Below are positions 16,747 through 26,900 of a DNA stretch of 64,000 nucleotides, piece after piece (position 1 is the first letter of the stretch; each line of letters opens with the position of its first letter). The DNA is from Prevotella melaninogenica (lineage in GTDB: Bacteria > Bacteroidota > Bacteroidia > Bacteroidales > Bacteroidaceae). The notes under the pieces were generated by a model. That model worked only from the letters and a program-made list of their open reading frames with translations. It searched no databases and was not told the origin of the DNA. The stretch lies in contig NZ_AP018049.1 of NCBI RefSeq assembly GCF_003609775.1, positions 868,001 to 932,000 on the forward strand. Reading direction: 5' to 3'. Made by a program: the position numbers and the translations under genes.

Positions 16747-17531
16747 TTTGGAGTTATTTTATCATATTTGCAGTTGTATCAGTAGTTTTATGGGCTATAG
16801 GTGCATGGGCTGCATGGCGTAACCGTCGCATCTTAACGTTTGGTGCAACAGGGCTTGGACTTGCGATTTTCTTTGCCTACATTCTTATTATGTGGATAAC
16901 ACTGGAACGTCCACCACTCCGAACGATGGGAGAAACACGCCTATGGTACAGTTTCTTCCTGCCTTTAGCTGGTATTATTGTCTTTAGTCGCTGGCAGTAT
17001 AAGTGGATATTAAGCTTCTCAACACTTCTTGCAACAGTGTTTGTATGCGTTAATATCTTCAAGCCTGAGATTCATTCCAAGACGCTTATGCCTGCCTTGC
17101 AGAGTCCATGGTTTGCTCCTCATGTAATTGTGTATATGATGGCATACGCACTTTTGGGTGCAGCAGTAGTCATGTCGGTCTATCTTCTTTTCTTTAAGAA
17201 GGGAACTGATACAGATAAAGAGATGGAGATAACTGATAATCTTGCCTACGTTGGACTGTCATTTATGACACTTGGTATGCTTATGGGTGCTTTATGGGCA
17301 AAGGAAGCATGGGGACATTACTGGTCATGGGACCCAAAAGAAACATGGGCAGCAATCACATGGCTGGCGTATTTAGTATATGTTCACTATCGTCAGTACC
17401 GTCCACGAACAGTTCGGCCAGCCTTATGGGTACTCATCGTTGCCTTTGTGTTGCTACAGATGTGTTGGTGGGGAATCAATTACCTACCATCAGCGCAAGG
17501 TGTAAGCGTACATACATATAATTTGAGTTAA
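16743..17531 (+). CDS. ccsA: Cytochrome c biogenesis protein, CcsA/ResC-like haem handler
   Basis: A polytopic membrane protein with about seven to eight helices that exports haem and presents it to ResB. The tryptophan-rich haem-binding WWD motif WGHYWSWDPKETWA is at residues 190-203. His127 (APHVIVYMMAY) and His215 (VYVHYRQYR) are candidate haem ligands flanking it. Its 262 residues are on the short side but include the whole core. The start overlaps the resB stop, and a long hairpin with a T-rich tail ends the unit. Confidence 0.93.
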   Translation: MIWSYFIIFAVVSVVLWAIGAWAAWRNRRILTFGATGLGLAIFFAYILIMWITLERPPLRTMGETRLWYSFFLPLAGIIVFSRWQYKWILSFSTLLATVFVCVNIFKPEIHSKTLMPALQSPWFAPHVIVYMMAYALLGAAVVMSVYLLFFKKGTDTDKEMEITDNLAYVGLSFMTLGMLMGALWAKEAWGHYWSWDPKETWAAITWLAYLVYVHYRQYRPRTVRPALWVLIVAFVLLQMCWWGINYLPSAQGVSVHTYNLS

Positions 17532-17572
17532 ACTTTTATTTTATTTGGTTTAGCTCATTTCAAAGATATAAT

Positions 17573-17633
17573 GAGGCTGTATCAGAGGGTGTAATAATTT
17601 ACTTCACATTTCTGACACAGCCTCTTTTAATTT
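17573..17633 (+). terminator. Terminator after ccsA
   Basis: GAGGCTGTATCAGA pairs with TCTGACACAGCCTC (one mismatch) around a 24-base loop, followed by TTTTAATTT. Confidence 0.75.
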
Positions 17634-17794
17634 AGAAAACATATTAGAGTGTTATTATAGTCATATACTAAGATATAAATGCTGTATCATTGATATTTTT
17701 TGTTACTTATGTCTTTTTCATATAGTCGTATACTATTCTATTTACTCTTTTATTTTATTGAAGTTTATAATAAGCTATATTTTTAACAAAATCC

Positions 17795-17825
17795 TTTGTT
17801 CTTCCATATCTTTTTTATACTTTTG
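17795..17825 (+). promoter_or_regulatory. Promoter of pncB
   Basis: TTTG (17795-17798), a 19-base spacer and TACTTTTG (17818-17825) match the consensus. Its position rules out the upstream in-frame ATG at 17796 as the start of translation. Confidence 0.7.
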
Positions 17826-17849
17826 ACGACTGAATTCAACAATAATAAG

Positions 17850-19055
17850 ATGAGACAAATTATTAATCACTTCACAGACGATGATCTTTACAAGCTTACA
17901 ATGTGCTGTGCTGTCATTGACAACTATCCACGTGCACATGTTTGCTATCATTTTGTTGACCGTGACGACACGGTTTATCCAGAAGGTTTTGCACGTGAAG
18001 TGGAACATCAAATAGAGTTATTGGAGTCGGTTGTTATTACCGATGAAGAGATAAGTTTTCTTCGCGAGAAATGTTATTATCTACCAGAGTGGTTCTTAAC
18101 ATACCTCCGTGGATTCCGTTTTTCACGTGAGTGGGTGAAGGTATGGCAGGATGAAGATGGTCATCTTCATATTGAATTTGAAGGATTATGGGCTGACACT
18201 ATTTTGTTAGAAGTAAAGGTTCTGGCCATTATCTCAGAGTTATTCTATATGTTTAATGAACAAGCTCAAGAGTTTGATTATCAAGAACTATACGATAAGA
18301 CCTATCGTAAAACAGAACGACTACTTGAGGCGGGGTGTGTCTTCTCAGACTTTGGCACACGTCGTCGTGCCAGCCTTACAGCAGAAGATACTGCTGTTCG
18401 TGCTATGAAGGACTGTTATGATAGTCGTGAATGGAAGGGACGCTTTGTCGGCACCAGCAATATTCACCTTGCGATGAAATATAATCTTATGCCTGTCGGA
18501 ACTATGGCACATGAGTTTATCTGTGCTATTGGTGGTATGTTTGGTCCTCAAATGGCAAACTATATGGCTATGGAAGCATGGCGTAGAACTTATCGAGGTG
18601 CATTGGGAACCTACCTTTACGATTCCTTTGGATGGGATATATTCTCTTATAACTTCTCAGAAGACTTTGCAAATCAGTTTAAGGGATTGCGTATAGATTC
18701 AGGAGATAATATCGAGCAGTTAGAGAAAATCATTGCTAAATATAACTCTTTCGGAATTGATCCACGAGATAAGCAAGTGTTATTCTCAAATGCATTAGAC
18801 ACTGATAAGGCTATAGAGATACAGCGTTATGCTGAGAATCGAGTAAAACCATCATTTGGTATTGGTACTCACTTCACCAATGACTTCCCTCACGTTAAAC
18901 CAATGAATATTGTTATCAAGCTTGTAGCCGTTAAAATTACGGAGTCATGGCCATTCTATAACGAAACCTGTAAGATTTCAGAAGATAAAGGTAAACATAC
19001 TGGTAAGCCTGAAGTTATTAAACGATTTATGGAGGCTATACATTACGAAGAGTAA
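17850..19055 (+). CDS. pncB: Nicotinate phosphoribosyltransferase
   Basis: Makes nicotinate mononucleotide from nicotinate and PRPP, with ATP, in the salvage route to NAD. Family marks are the N-terminal HFTDDDLYKLTM, the FSDFGTRRR block at 165-173, the GTSNIHLA block, and VGTMAHEF with His221, the residue phosphorylated during the cycle. Near the C-terminus, SGDNIEQ and FGIGTHFTND complete the active site. The start at 17850 gives 401 residues, the usual length, and lies 25 bases after the promoter. It ends at a hairpin shared with the convergent MATE gene. Confidence 0.95.
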   Translation: MRQIINHFTDDDLYKLTMCCAVIDNYPRAHVCYHFVDRDDTVYPEGFAREVEHQIELLESVVITDEEISFLREKCYYLPEWFLTYLRGFRFSREWVKVWQDEDGHLHIEFEGLWADTILLEVKVLAIISELFYMFNEQAQEFDYQELYDKTYRKTERLLEAGCVFSDFGTRRRASLTAEDTAVRAMKDCYDSREWKGRFVGTSNIHLAMKYNLMPVGTMAHEFICAIGGMFGPQMANYMAMEAWRRTYRGALGTYLYDSFGWDIFSYNFSEDFANQFKGLRIDSGDNIEQLEKIIAKYNSFGIDPRDKQVLFSNALDTDKAIEIQRYAENRVKPSFGIGTHFTNDFPHVKPMNIVIKLVAVKITESWPFYNETCKISEDKGKHTGKPEVIKRFMEAIHYEE

Positions 19056-19104
19056 ATTTTCTACTTGATAGGATACTTCATGTAGAAGAACAATACATAA
19101 AAAA

Positions 19105-19145
19105 GCGGTAATAAGTAATGAAAATATTCATCAACTTATTACCGC
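19105..19145. terminator. Bidirectional terminator between pncB and the MATE gene
   Basis: A perfect 12-bp stem, GCGGTAATAAGT / ACTTATTACCGC, with A-rich DNA before it and T-rich DNA after it. Confidence 0.8.
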
Positions 19146-19165
19146 CTTTTGCTTTTGCTATTATT

Positions 19166-20527
19166 TTATTTTGAAGAAGAAGCGTCTTCTATCTTCTTCA
19201 ACCCCTTCTGATAATAGATATAATATAGTATTCCTGAGAGTGTCAAGCCGAATGGGAAGGCATACCATACACCTACCAGCTGATAGTTCATTACCACACC
19301 GAAGAGGTAGCCTAAAGGCAAAGATACGACGAAGAAAGATATAAAGGCAATCCAAATAAGCGGACGCACATTGGCTGTACCACGCATTGCGTTAGCATAA
19401 TTACACTGCAAACCATCACCAAACTGATAAATCATAAACGGAATAATCGTCATAGATACCATTGAAATAACGTTTACATTATCAGTGAAAAGTCCACCAA
19501 TGATATGACGGCAAATGAAGATTGGCACAGAAGTTAGTATGGCAAGCAAGAAGACTAAATGAATTCCAGCCGTTGCTGTTCGTCTTACAGCAAGATAGTC
19601 ACGCTGTCCCATAAAGTTACTGATACGTACTGCCACCGCTGCAGCCAATCCATAGTAAATCATATAGCCTAACTGTGAAATAGTCAACATAACCTGATGA
19701 GCCGCTAATGATTCTGTTCCAAACCAACCAACCATTAGACTTGAAAGACTAAAGGCTGCCGTTTCCATACCCATTTGCAGTGCCAAAGGAATACCAAGGA
19801 CTGTAATTTTCTTAAAATCAGCATACTTTACTGACCCCATGCTCCATCCCTTCTTATATTCTCTATATTTCTTACTGAAAAAGAAGATACCAACCATTAC
19901 GATTGCCATCACAATACGTGATATCATAGTGGAGAGGCCAGCACCGATCAACCCCAGTTCAGGTAATCCCAAATGACCATAAATAAGTATCCAATTACCA
20001 AAGATATTCATTACATTTCCTGCAACAAGAATCCACATTGCTACCTTTGTATCCGTAATACCATCGGTAAACTGGCGAAAAGTATTAAACCAGCAGACAA
20101 AAGGGAGGGAAACAAGCTGAATAAGGAAGTAAGGTCGAATGAGGGGCAATAATTCTTCTGGCTGTCCTAATCGGTGAATATTCAGATAAAGAATAACCAT
20201 AATGACAGACAAAAGTATTGCCATACAAGTGTTAGCTGCTGTAGCACTTTTCATCATCTCACCAATACGATGTGTCTTCTCTTGACCATATAAAATTCCG
20301 ACGAGTGCTGTAATAGCATACGTAAAACCGATAGCAAAGATAATCACCAGTGTGAACATATTATTGACAAATGCCGCTGCAGCCAATTCCTCTGTACTAT
20401 GATGACCAATCATAAGCGTATCAGCAAAATTAAGAATAAGGTTTCCTAATTGTCCGATAATGATTGGAACGCCTAAATAAGTAAGGTTTCGGTAGTGTGT
20501 TTCGTACTTTGAAAATTGATATGACAT
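19166..20527 (-). CDS. MATE-family multidrug/cation antiporter
   Basis: An inner-membrane exporter of drugs or metabolites driven by sodium or protons. The 453 residues hold about twelve hydrophobic helices in two related halves, starting with LGVPIIIGQLGNLILNFADTLMIGHHS, the usual first helix of MatE with its conserved aspartate. The second half restarts near KKITVLGIPLALQMGMETAAF. It resembles the DinF/NorM branch. The substrate is unknown. A TACCTTTG element at 20564-20571 on the minus strand gives a likely promoter; no regulator gene is adjacent. Confidence 0.93.
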   Translation of the reverse strand: MSYQFSKYETHYRNLTYLGVPIIIGQLGNLILNFADTLMIGHHSTEELAAAAFVNNMFTLVIIFAIGFTYAITALVGILYGQEKTHRIGEMMKSATAANTCMAILLSVIMVILYLNIHRLGQPEELLPLIRPYFLIQLVSLPFVCWFNTFRQFTDGITDTKVAMWILVAGNVMNIFGNWILIYGHLGLPELGLIGAGLSTMISRIVMAIVMVGIFFFSKKYREYKKGWSMGSVKYADFKKITVLGIPLALQMGMETAAFSLSSLMVGWFGTESLAAHQVMLTISQLGYMIYYGLAAAVAVRISNFMGQRDYLAVRRTATAGIHLVFLLAILTSVPIFICRHIIGGLFTDNVNVISMVSMTIIPFMIYQFGDGLQCNYANAMRGTANVRPLIWIAFISFFVVSLPLGYLFGVVMNYQLVGVWYAFPFGLTLSGILYYIYYQKGLKKIEDASSSK

Positions 20528-20797
20528 ACTATTTTTTGCTATTTATTATCCTAAGTGCACTTGCAAAGGTACGAAAAAATATTGTATTTTCATACATATT
20601 TCATAAATTACTTATCTTTGTTAATGAAAGAAATGATATAAAACAATATTATATAATAATAAAGGTGTATCTAAATGAAGCCAAGAGTGTCTTTACAACT
20701 TTAAAGTCATACCTCTGTTATATAAAAGACAAAAATGATAATAACAAATTAAAAGTATACAGCAGCCATAGAGAAAATAAAACTGTACAAACTAAAA

Positions 20798-20819
20798 GAG
20801 GAGACCACATGGTCTCCTC
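20798..20819 (-). terminator. Terminator of the outer-membrane beta-barrel gene
   Basis: A 10-bp perfect palindrome, GAGGAGACCA/TGGTCTCCTC, followed on the minus strand by TTTTAGTTT. The remaining ~270 bp up to the MATE start hold only its promoter. Confidence 0.8.
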
Positions 20820-20847
20820 GAAATAATATAGTATGCGTTTTAATTAT

Positions 20848-21447
20848 TTACAAGTCAAACTTGTAGCCCAAAGTAATCTGGAATACGCTGTTCTTATCCT
20901 TGAAGTTCTCAAAAACCTTAGTCAAGCCCCAGTTGTAACGGGCATCAAGCTGGAAGTTGTTGTACTCGTAAGAAATACCTACAGGAATAGAGACGTCAAC
21001 TGACTTTGCTTTAATCTCATTAGTAGTACTTCCTGATCCAAGGAATGTTTTAGCTTCCGCCTTATTAGTGCTACTAACCAAGAAACCTGGCTGAACACCC
21101 AACTTTACTGCCAACCCCTTTGTCACATAAACGTTTGCCATAATTGGAACGTTAATGTAATCAAGCTTATATGTACGCTTAAATGTCTGATTCAAAACAG
21201 AAAACTCCTGCTTAGCACCTTGCATAGAGTAGAGAACTCCTGCACTTACAGAAAAAATATCACCAGCCTGATACTCACCTTCTACACCTGCAGCAAGCCC
21301 AATACGTGGATCTGAATCTTTAATTTCAGTGAGGTTTGCAATGTTAACACCAACCTTTGGCTGAAGATTGAATGAACCAACTGCATGCTGTGCGAATGTA
21401 GCTACTGACGAAAACATCATTGCTGCTACGAATAAAACTTTTTTCAT
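20848..21447 (-). CDS. Outer-membrane beta-barrel protein (PorT-like family)
   Basis: A 199-residue protein with a signal peptide (KKVLFVAAMMFSSVATFAQ). The mature part alternates polar and non-polar residues in eight or so strands and ends in ITLGYKFDL, a typical aromatic-rich barrel terminus. Early blocks such as PKVGVNIANLT and GVEGEYQAGDIFSVSAGVLY match the small Bacteroidetes outer-membrane barrel family (OMP_b-brl_2). It is probably a structural or adhesion-related surface barrel, not a known enzyme. It is a single gene with its own promoter and terminator. Confidence 0.87.
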   Translation of the reverse strand: MKKVLFVAAMMFSSVATFAQHAVGSFNLQPKVGVNIANLTEIKDSDPRIGLAAGVEGEYQAGDIFSVSAGVLYSMQGAKQEFSVLNQTFKRTYKLDYINVPIMANVYVTKGLAVKLGVQPGFLVSSTNKAEAKTFLGSGSTTNEIKAKSVDVSIPVGISYEYNNFQLDARYNWGLTKVFENFKDKNSVFQITLGYKFDL

Positions 21448-21573
21448 AACTCTTTTGTTGTTAGTTTGGTATAAATTTTATCAATATATTATCCTTTTAT
21501 TCTTATCGTGTAATACTTTAGAAAAGCATACATTTAAAGATTTGATATCAGCTTTTTTAATAGTTGATGCGTG

Positions 21574-21604
21574 CAAAGTTAAACGAAACTCATGTATTTC
21601 CAAA
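21574..21604 (-). promoter_or_regulatory. Promoter of the outer-membrane barrel gene
   Basis: On the minus strand TTTG (21604-21601), a 19-base spacer and TAACTTTG (21581-21574). The untranslated leader is about 120 bases, long for this genome. Confidence 0.75.
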
Positions 21605-21664
21605 GAGTTTCATGTTAAATAGTATTTATCTAATGTTATAACTAATGAATTTCAAACAAAAAAA

Positions 21665-21696
21665 GTGGTTAGAGTAAGAAAAACTTCTCTAACCAC
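21665..21696 (-). terminator. Terminator of ldhA
   Basis: GTGGTTAGAG pairs with CTCTAACCAC. The minus-strand tail is a run of seven T. Confidence 0.8.
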
Positions 21697-21747
21697 CTTA
21701 TTATTTATCTTATAATCTTCTTCTATGTAAGAATATGTTTATTTGCT

Positions 21748-22737
21748 TTACTTTACTTCACAACTAAGTTCCTTGTCTTCTGAGAATTCTTTTACACTGC
21801 TAAGAGTTGAAACAGCAATATTGTAGAGTGCTTCCTTAGTAAAGAAAGCCTGATGCGAGGTTAACACAACGTTTGGGACCATCAACAAACGAGCCAATAC
21901 ATCATCATCTATCATCTTATCGCTCTTATCCTCATAGAAGTACTCCTTCTCTTCCTCATAAACGTCAAGACCAGCTGAACCCACCTGCTTTGTACGCAAT
22001 CCTTCGATAAGGTCTTCTGTATGGATTAGCTGACCACGACCAGTATTGATAATCATCACACCCTTCTTCATCTTACCAATACTTTCCTGATTAATAAGGA
22101 ACTTAGTATCTGGTGTCAATGGGCAGTGAAGTGAGATAATATCACTATTAGCATAAAGTTCGTCAAGCTGAACAATCTTTACATCATACTGTTTTGCAAA
22201 CTCCTGATCTGGATAGAGATCGTATGCTATAATGTTCATACCGAAGCCATGCAGAATCTTAATAAGTTCTTTGGCAATACGACCCATACCAACAACACCT
22301 GCTGTCTTACCATGCATGTCGAAGCCTAACAAACCATGTAATGTGAAATTTCCATCACGTGTACGGTTCACAGCACGATAAATCTTACGATTAAGACTTA
22401 GCATCAATGCTACAGCATACTCAGCTACAGCATGTGGAGAGTAAGCTGGTACGTGTGTCACCTTAATACGCCCCTCAGCAGCCTTAAGGTCAACATTATT
22501 GAAACCAGCACAACGAAGCGCAATAAGTTTAACACCATTATTCACCAACTCATCAATAACCCTTGCATCACACTCTGCATTTACGAAAATACAAACCACG
22601 TCTGCACCCTTTGCCAAAGGCACAGTACTAATACTGAGACGCTCTTGATAATAGCGAATATCGAAATTATAATCCTTGTTTACATCATTGAAAGACTCGA
22701 TGTCATACGACTTTGCGTCAAAAAATGCTATCCTCAT
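21748..22737 (-). CDS. ldhA: D-lactate dehydrogenase, fermentative
   Basis: Reduces pyruvate to D-lactate with NADH, recycling NAD during fermentation. The 329-residue chain has the D-2-hydroxyacid dehydrogenase fold: LRCAGFNNVD and HVPAYSPHAVAE (typical of LdhA rather than other family members), the NAD loop GVVGMGRIA (147-155), and the catalytic set Arg234 (NTGRGQ), Glu263 and His295 (TSHQAFFT). A single gene with a good promoter and terminator. Other 2-hydroxyacid dehydrogenases are less likely given the substrate-loop match. Confidence 0.93.
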   Translation of the reverse strand: MRIAFFDAKSYDIESFNDVNKDYNFDIRYYQERLSISTVPLAKGADVVCIFVNAECDARVIDELVNNGVKLIALRCAGFNNVDLKAAEGRIKVTHVPAYSPHAVAEYAVALMLSLNRKIYRAVNRTRDGNFTLHGLLGFDMHGKTAGVVGMGRIAKELIKILHGFGMNIIAYDLYPDQEFAKQYDVKIVQLDELYANSDIISLHCPLTPDTKFLINQESIGKMKKGVMIINTGRGQLIHTEDLIEGLRTKQVGSAGLDVYEEEKEYFYEDKSDKMIDDDVLARLLMVPNVVLTSHQAFFTKEALYNIAVSTLSSVKEFSEDKELSCEVK

Positions 22738-22852
22738 TGCTATTTACCTAATTTAATTATTATAAGTGCTATAGATAATCCTTTATACGGTAAAAGGATT
22801 TCTTTATTTTTCTGATTCCTCAGGTAATCTTTAATCTTACTCAAAGACAATG

Positions 22853-22884
22853 CAAAGGTACACATAATTTGTAATTCTTGCAAA
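22853..22884 (-). promoter_or_regulatory. Promoter of ldhA
   Basis: On the minus strand TTTG (22884-22881), a 20-base spacer and TACCTTTG (22860-22853). An AATCCTTT/AAAGGATT hairpin at 22778-22801 lies in the leader. Confidence 0.75.
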
Positions 22885-23222
22885 TAAATATCTTTCATAG
22901 TTGTTCTTTATGAGATAGAATAGTTTACCATTTTGCAGAAATGCAGCAATATTACTATAATAGTTTTGATTTTATTTTGCTGTCACTTTTAACAGTTTAA
23001 AGAAATCTGTTATAAATCAATAAGTTACAAGTCTTTTTTAGATGATAGGAGTGACAGGAAATCTATTTTAAAGAATTTGTGATGTTATTAGAAAGCAGAA
23101 ATTTGGAATGAATTGGTAGGGTAGCGTATAATGGTTTAGAATTACTCATGATTAAAAGTAGAATGTAGTTGTTTTCACTTTGATAACATACCTTATCAAC
23201 AAGTCTCTTTTTTGGTTCTTCT

Positions 23223-23790
23223 GTTAAATGCGTAGATTGTTAATAGAATGAGATTAATCACATAAACGGAATAATTACCCCCATTTAGATGGTTTTATAA
23301 GGGGGAATAAACTATATGATAAACGTAATTAGCTGCGATATCGATCTGTCTTCTACAAACAACTTATTCCCCCGTTAGTTGAAGTTTGTAAACTATTTTC
23401 ATGTGTTTCAAAACCAACACATGCTCTTTTTGCTTCTAAAAGACGCCCAATTGACTTGCAAAAGGTGCCCTTTAAGACCCTTACTAACGCCCTTTTGAAG
23501 TCCAATTAAGCACCTTTTATTTTACTACTTAGTAACTACTTGATTCTCTGTTGATTGCATAGCTACTTCTTATATGTGTTTTTGGCGTTATTTATAGATA
23601 TTTTCTTTGAAATTATGTAATAATTTTTCAAACTCTTGTCTACAAGTTTTCAAAGTCTTAAAATGAAAAGGTTTTCAATGAAAGAGGATGATAATAGGAT
23701 AGAATGTTGATTGTCTTAGCCATATTTTTGTTTAATGAGCAACCTCGGCTCTTACGTTAAAGCAATACGAAAAGCGTCCATACATTTAAC
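23223..23790. mobile_element. MITE-like element, copy B (568 bp)
   Basis: The inverted ends GTTAAATGCGTAGATTG (left) and GTTAAATGTATGGACGC (right, minus strand) extend outward as CTTCT/CTTCC. The direct repeat CTCTTTTTT flanks it at 23205-23213 and 23799-23807, a possible 9-bp target duplication. It is closely similar to 12087-12655. There is no gene inside. The remaining DNA from 22885 to the element shows nothing recognisable. Confidence 0.68.
23430..23530 (-). repeat. GGCGTTAG/AAGGTGCTT dispersed repeat, copy C2
   Basis: The same ordered blocks as copy C1, on the minus strand and inside MITE-like element B. Confidence 0.65.
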
Positions 23791-23918
23791 GGAAGAGACT
23801 CTTTTTTCGGTTAAAGAGGAACCTTTATAAACCCAATTTACCTGATACGCACGTATTATTACGAATGCCTAAGATTAATATGAGATAAAGTTAAAAATAA
23901 AAATTTCATTCAGAAGTT

Positions 23919-23947
23919 TTTGTTTTCATGAAAGTTTTATATATTTG
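23919..23947 (+). promoter_or_regulatory. Promoter of the LRR surface protein gene
   Basis: TTTG (23919-23922), a 17-base spacer and TATATTTG (23940-23947), about 40 bases before the ATG. Confidence 0.7.
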
Positions 23948-23987
23948 CGTCTGATAGTTGTGATTTGTTATTTTAAATTTATAGTAT

Positions 23988-26900
23988 ATGAAAAAAAATC
24001 TATTAAAACCTTTTTTAGTAACCTTATTGGTTATCTTTTGCAGCGTATCAGTTAATGCACAGCGAGTAGAAAATGGTAAACTTATTTCGTGGGACGGAGC
24101 TTCTGGAAGTATAAAGATACCCGATGGCGTTACTGAAATTGCCGAAAACTGCTTTTATACACAGGATGAAGGTGGAGAAGATAGTTGGGGCGGTGGTGAA
24201 GCCATTAGTAACACACAAATTACGAGTGTTGATTTTAACCAAGTAACTACCATTGGTAAGAATGCTTTTAAGGGTTGTACGGGCATTACTTCTTTGGTAG
24301 CTATACACGTTAAAACTATAAATAAGGAGGCTTTTGAGGGTTGCTCATCTATCAAAACTCTTTCTCTGCCAGCAGTGGTAACCATTAGTAAGAATGCTTT
24401 TGCCAATTGTGAACAATTAAACACGGTGTCTTTGGGAGCTTCCTTATCTAACGTTACAGCTAATCCTTTTTCTAATTGTACTGCTTTGAAAGAATTTGTA
24501 GTTGATCAATCGTCAGCAACTTTTATGGCAGATGGTCACGCCTTAATACGCAAAAGTGATGGAACATTGGTTTCATTTCCTTGCGCTTTAACGGAATACA
24601 CGGCTTCTTCAGTGTGTAAAAAGTTAGGTGATAGTAGTTTTAAGAATTGTTCTAAGCTTGTTAAACTTAATCTTCCTTCTGTTTTAGAAATAGGAGAAAG
24701 TGCACTATCTAATTGTTCCTCGCTTGTAGAATTATTAGTTCCTCATTTGCAAAAAGTAAATAATATCTATGGATTGACATTTAATGGAGTAGGAAACTTG
24801 AAGGTGGTAGATGTTCATCTAAGTGATCAATTCTCTGGTTTTGGAGGTGCTTTACCAGATAAAGAGGGTACAATTGTATATGTTAGTAATGAGGCTGTAA
24901 AGCAAAGACTACAAAATGAGTTCAAAAAAGCAAAGATAGTTGTTGGTGAAGCAAATGCTGTAAAACAAGTAAAGGTGACTTATAGTAGCGAAGGACCTGG
25001 CTCGTTAGAGGCTTGGACCTTGTCTGGGACAGATGTGAAAAATAATACATACATTGCACAAGGTTCTAAATTATCTATTAAGAGCATACCTTTATTTGAT
25101 TGTGAGGCTTATAAATGGTTAGTAAATGGTGAGGATAGAACTTCTAATGTAAAAGAAAACATATTAGAAATAGAAGATGTTGCTCAGGATATAAACGTTG
25201 TTGTACATTTTAGGAAAACAGAAGAAGGGGCGTACATCTTTTTCCGAAGTGTGTCGCCTATGATGGGTTCAATTACTTGCACTAAGGAAGATGGAACACA
25301 AGTGTTAAGTGCTTCAAAGGTAAAAGTTGGAGAAAAACTTACATTCACAGCTAAGCCACGCCGTGGATATAGAATAACAAACTGGCAAAGAGAAAAGAAA
25401 AATGTAGCAACTGCTGAGTTTGAGAACTTAACAGATTTTTATTCAATGTCGAGTATCACACTTTCTGCAGAAGATGCAATGGATATTCAGGTAGACTTTG
25501 ATCGTAAAGCAGATTATTATGTCGTTAAATTTGCATCGTTTAATGATAAAACTGGTACACTTTCAGCTCAAAATGTAAGCGATAATACTATGTTAAGTAC
25601 TGGTGAGGCATTGCCAAAGGGATCTAAGATTGTCTTTACTGCGCAACCTAAGGAAGGATATGGTGTTGATGAATGGCAATTAAATGGCAATACAATACTC
25701 AAGTACACAAGCTCTACTTATACCATTGATAACTTACAATCAGACGTAGAAGTAAATATGGTTTGTAGTGAAAGGAGAGAAGAGGTGCCAACTGACGCAA
25801 CAATAGTAGATGGACATTTAATTAAATGGTCACCTGTTGGTGATGCTGTTTTGCCATCTAATGTGACTCACATAGATGCTCATGCTTTTGAAGGAGCTAA
25901 TCAAATGACCACTCTCACCTTGAATGATAGGGTAGAAAAGATAAGCTATCCTGCATTTTTATATTGTAATAGCTTGGTCAAGTTTGAAGTTCCAGCAACA
26001 AATCAATACTTTACCAGTGTAGATGGTGTGCTTTATAGTAAAGATAGAACTACGTTGGTAAGCTATCCTAACGGACGTCCTGATGCGTCTTATACCATAC
26101 CTGCCACGACTCAAAATGTGCAGCCAGCTGCCTTCACGACAGTTCCTGCCCTAACAAGTGTAAAGGTTGAAGAAGGAAATAGTTATTTACGCAGTGTTGA
26201 AGGAGTTTTATATGACGCGCAATTATCAACGCTTTTATTCTATCCAGTTCAACCATCAAGAGAGAAGGCAAAAGAAATAGTGTTAAGAGAAGGTCTTACT
26301 ACACTTGCACCTTATGCGCTAACACACCACACTGCTTTAGAGAAAATAACTTTACCAGAATCATTAAAGGTAATAAAAGATAATGCATTGTGTTATAACC
26401 CTAAACTCACTAATTTGAATATAAAAGAGGAAGGTAGTTCTGCATTAGTATTTATAGGTGAAAGTGCATTTAAGTATTGCCGTAGTTTAGATACTCTTCC
26501 TTATTTCTCAATGCTTAAAACTATCTCTAAGAGTGCATTCTCAACCTGTACAGGCTTGTATACTATTCACATTCCAGCAGGTTGTAGTTTGGAAAAGAAC
26601 GCATTTGAAAAGTGTATTAATCTACATGATGTATATGCTTATGATGTTACTCCTGCTACAATAGATGCTAACATGTTTACGGATATTGTGTTTATAAACG
26701 AAACACGTTTGATAGTTCCAGTCAAGAGCGGACATCTTTATGCTAATCAAATAGGTTGGAATGTGTTTGCGGGACATATTATTGAATCTATAGAAACAGG
26801 TGTAAGAACTATCGAAGATACGCATGTAACAGTTAGAGAAACATCTAATGGTGTAATTGTAGATGGATTGCAAGCTGGTTTACGCTATGTTCTTTATAGT

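Noticed and set aside
20497..20826. 109-aa plus-strand frame between MATE and the barrel gene
   Set aside because: It overlaps the MATE start, its promoter and a terminator hairpin, and its composition is that of an AT-rich spacer.
22778..22801. AATCCTTT/AAAGGATT hairpin in the ldhA leader as a riboswitch
   Set aside because: Only an 8-bp stem with no known aptamer features. It is mentioned under the promoter only.
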